14,451 nucleotides of DNA, taken from contig MVQS01000309.1 in the NCBI GenBank assembly GCA_002067855.1, positions 1 to 14,451 of the forward strand, in the 5' to 3' direction. Every line of letters begins with the position of its first letter. Within the stretch, counting starts at the first letter, position 1. Origin of the DNA: Syntrophaceae bacterium PtaB.Bin038 (lineage in GTDB: Bacteria; Desulfobacterota; Syntrophia; Syntrophales; UBA2192). Below, one piece after another: positions 12,649 through 14,451 of the stretch. The translations under genes and the position numbers were made by a program. The notes below the pieces were generated by a model. It was not told the origin of the DNA. It made no database searches and worked only from the letters and a program-made list of their open reading frames with translations.

Positions 12649-13725
12649 ATGAACATCGCCACCCTCGAGCTTTCCAACAATCTGATCCTGGCCCCCCTGG
12701 CGGGCATTTCGGATCTGCCGTTTAGGACGATCGCCCGGCGATTCGGCTGCGGCCTGTGCTATTCGGAGATGGTCAGCGCCGACGGCATCGTGCGGGGGCA
12801 GAGGAAGACCCTCGACATCCTGCGCAGCGGCCCCGGCGACCGTCCGCTGATCGCGCAGATCTTCGGCTCCGATCCCGGCGTGCTGGCCGCGGCGGCTGAA
12901 ATCATCGAGGAGAGGGGGCTTGCGGACGCCGTGGACATCAACATGGGCTGTCCCGTGAAGCCCGTGATCCGCAGGGGTGCCGGGGCGGCCCTGATGAGGG
13001 AGCCCGAGCGGGTCCGTCTCATCATCCGTGAGGCGCGGCGTTCCGTCCGGATCCCCCTGACCGTCAAGATCCGGTCTGGCTGGTCGCCGACGGAGAAAAA
13101 CGCCCTCGAGATCGCCCGGATCGCCGAGGGGGAGGGCGCCGATGCCGTCGCCGTGCACCCGCGGACGGCCTCCCAGGGGTTCAGCGGACGGTCCGACTGG
13201 TCCGTGATCGCCGAGGTCAAGGCGGCCCTGAAAATCCCGGTCATCGGCAACGGGGATGTCGAGACGCCCGGGGACGCCTCGGCCCTGCTCGGGCAGACGG
13301 GGTGTGACGGCATCATGATCGGTCGCGCTGCACTGGGGAACCCCTGGATATTCCGAAACGCACTGAGGCACCTGGCCGGCGAGGGCATCGAACTTGCAAA
13401 CCTGGAAGAAAAGCGTCGGGTCATCGGGGAGCATCTCGAGATGTCCGTCGGGCGTTACGGTGAGGTCACGGGGGTGAAGAACTTCCGGAAGCACCTGTTC
13501 TGGTACACCAAGGGGCTCCGGGGGAGCGCGGCCTTTCGGAAAGGCGCGGGGACCGTCACCGGAAAGGGCAATGTCCTCGCGGTCATTTCGGCCTATTTCG
13601 AGACCCTTGCAGAAGTGGCGGCCGAAGAGAAAATGCCGCTTGACTTTTTGGGAAAATTGAACATAAGCTTCAATCAAAGCAAGGCTTTTTCCCGGTTGGG
13701 ACCGGGAGGCACGGAGGAGAGGTAG
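12649..13725 (+). CDS. dusB: tRNA-dihydrouridine synthase (DusB-type)
   Basis: Dus enzymes reduce specific uridines in tRNA to dihydrouridine with FMN and NADPH. The 358-residue protein opens MNIATLELSNNLILAPLAGISDLPFR, the FMN-barrel start. It then shows SEMVSADGIVRG, VDINMGCPVKPVIRRGAGAALM with the catalytic Cys at 101, VHPRTASQGFSGRSDW, IGNGDVETPGDA and IMIGRAALGNPWIF (phosphate binding). The C-terminal helical tRNA-binding part follows (VKNFRKHLFWYTKGL). The frame is open far upstream to 12061, but that stretch runs antisense through glmM, and the family N-terminus begins at the ATG at 12649. The tail after about residue 335 looks slightly longer than usual. It ends 9 bases before the zapB-like gene, suggesting one transcript. 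Confidence 0.94.
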   Translation: MNIATLELSNNLILAPLAGISDLPFRTIARRFGCGLCYSEMVSADGIVRGQRKTLDILRSGPGDRPLIAQIFGSDPGVLAAAAEIIEERGLADAVDINMGCPVKPVIRRGAGAALMREPERVRLIIREARRSVRIPLTVKIRSGWSPTEKNALEIARIAEGEGADAVAVHPRTASQGFSGRSDWSVIAEVKAALKIPVIGNGDVETPGDASALLGQTGCDGIMIGRAALGNPWIFRNALRHLAGEGIELANLEEKRRVIGEHLEMSVGRYGEVTGVKNFRKHLFWYTKGLRGSAAFRKGAGTVTGKGNVLAVISAYFETLAEVAAEEKMPLDFLGKLNISFNQSKAFSRLGPGGTEER

Positions 13726-13734
13726 AACGGCATC

Positions 13735-13998
13735 GTGGAACTCGTCAAGTTCAGGGAACTCGAGCAGAGGATTAAGGGACTCGTCGAGGAACATCAGGCA
13801 CTGAAGAAGAGATTAAAGGAGTTAGAAGAGCTAGTCGAAATAAAGAGCGGAGAAATCAGGGAGGCAAACAGCAAGATCGCCAAACTCAACGAGGAAAGGG
13901 ATTCCGTCAAACAGAAGGTGGACACTCTACTGGATTTGCTGGAGGATATAAACGCATCAGAGCAGACATCGGGGTTGTTGTTTGAAAAAAAGGTTTGA
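13735..13998 (+). CDS. zapB: ZapB-like coiled-coil cell-division protein
   Basis: This 87-residue, highly charged protein is almost entirely heptad coiled coil (about residues 5-73: FRELEQRIKGLVEEHQALKK and onwards, rich in Leu, Glu and Lys), with a short flexible tail. Size, composition and position directly before zapA fit the small ZapB-like proteins that bridge ZapA/FtsZ rings and other division partners. Coiled coils are weak evidence of homology, so the name rests mainly on context. The start is GTG at 13735, preceded by GGAGGAGAGG at a slightly long spacing. Its end overlaps zapA by 17 bases in another frame, implying coupled translation. Codon use is more A-rich than in dusB. Confidence 0.65.
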   Translation: MELVKFRELEQRIKGLVEEHQALKKRLKELEELVEIKSGEIREANSKIAKLNEERDSVKQKVDTLLDLLEDINASEQTSGLLFEKKV

Positions 13999-14290
13999 TC
14001 TCAAAATCATGGGTCATAACGTCTCCGTGCTGAGCGATGCCAGTGATGACCATGTCTCGAGGATCGTAGAACATATCAACAACAGAGCGGAGGAAATCAA
14101 ACGCGCCTCAAAGAACATGACGACTCTGAACATCGTCGTGTTGGTCGCCCTGAATCTGGCCGATGAACTGATCCGGCTTCGCGGCGAACAGGAGACGATC
14201 TGCAATCAGCTGGAAACCCGGTCCGAGGAACTGATTCATCTCATCGACCGGGAAGGTAACGGGAAGAACATTCCCCTGCGATGTGCGTGA
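13982..14290 (+). CDS. zapA: Cell division protein ZapA
   Basis: ZapA cross-links FtsZ protofilaments at the division site. The 102-residue protein has the ZapA layout: an N-terminal beta-rich segment, KKRFDLKIMGHNVSVLSDASDDHVSRIVEHIN, then a helix, NMTTLNIVVLVALNLADELIRL, then a coiled coil to about residue 90. The start is a TTG at 13982, with GGGG a few bases upstream. The only ATG nearby (14009) would remove the first strand, so TTG is preferred; this start remains the least certain part. It overlaps the zapB-like gene and is followed after five bases by the 6S RNA. Confidence 0.9.
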   Translation: MKKRFDLKIMGHNVSVLSDASDDHVSRIVEHINNRAEEIKRASKNMTTLNIVVLVALNLADELIRLRGEQETICNQLETRSEELIHLIDREGNGKNIPLRCA

Positions 14291-14295
14291 TTAAC

Positions 14296-14447
14296 AAAAT
14301 CCTTTGAGCTAACACCTGATGACAGGGAGCCCTCCCTGGTCGGACGTGTGCAGGTTCCCGAGAGGAAAGCCTGACTCCACACACAGGGCGCCCACCTTGT
14401 TGACAAGGTTCAAGGTTATTCGTTAACACGGCATAGGCGGGGGATTC
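14296..14447 (+). ncRNA. ssrS: 6S RNA
   Basis: 6S RNA mimics an open promoter, binds sigma70 RNA polymerase and represses many promoters in stationary phase. The region has the expected parts: the 5' strand CCTTTGAGCTAACACCTG, internal stem segments, and CACCTTGTTGACAAGGTTCAAGG, which closely resembles the E. coli CACCTTGAACCAAGGGTTCAAGG. Then come ACGGCAT and a 3' end whose GGGATT (14441-14446) pairs with AATCCT near the 5' end (14299-14304). Position straight after zapA is the classical 6S location. Ends are estimated to within a few bases; the 3' end falls near the window edge, where TTCTTTT may be part of its terminator. Confidence 0.88.
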
Positions 14448-14451
14448 TTTT

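Overview
The window is a high-GC bacterial chromosome segment that looks like a deltaproteobacterium in the broad sense (Desulfobacterota, possibly Syntrophobacterales). This placement is an inference from the gene set, protein style and codon use; no 16S or other decisive marker is present. Most of it is core metabolism, envelope and cell-division genes packed on both strands. No insertion sequence, CRISPR array, tRNA or rRNA was found.

Layout. (1) Bases 1-147 hold the last 48 codons of a TrkA-C (RCK) domain protein. (2) Bases 119-4548, minus strand, read purD - purH - purE - tsaC from a near-consensus sigma70 promoter at 4627-4655. Each of the three gaps carries an imperfect inverted repeat built from degenerate 7- or 8-nt tandem units. 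(3) Bases 4778-7347, plus strand, hold two translationally coupled CNNM/CBS/CorC membrane proteins, followed by a stand-alone GlmU-type nucleotidyltransferase (7466-8239). (4) Bases 8268-11044 are a visibly less GC-rich accessory block: a TetR-family repressor with two 16-bp palindromic operators inside its own promoter, a DUF3313-like lipoprotein, and a Tat-exported nitroreductase-fold protein with a lipobox. The block ends at a perfect 18-bp-stem bidirectional terminator. (5) Bases 11106-12467, minus strand, are glmM. (6) Bases 12649 to the end, plus strand, hold dusB, a ZapB-like coiled-coil gene, zapA and an almost complete 6S RNA.

How it fits together. PurD, PurH and PurE act in de novo purine synthesis. 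GlmM and the GlmU-like protein act on consecutive intermediates leading to UDP-GlcNAc, and the accessory block sits between their genes. ZapB-like and ZapA proteins belong to the FtsZ ring, and 6S RNA follows zapA as it does in many bacteria.

The parts that ordinary annotation does not explain are the 7/8-nt repeat palindromes of the pur operon, the self-regulated TetR/lipoprotein/nitroreductase cassette, the second CorC paralogue with an altered membrane motif, and the back-to-back purD/corC promoters around an inverted repeat.
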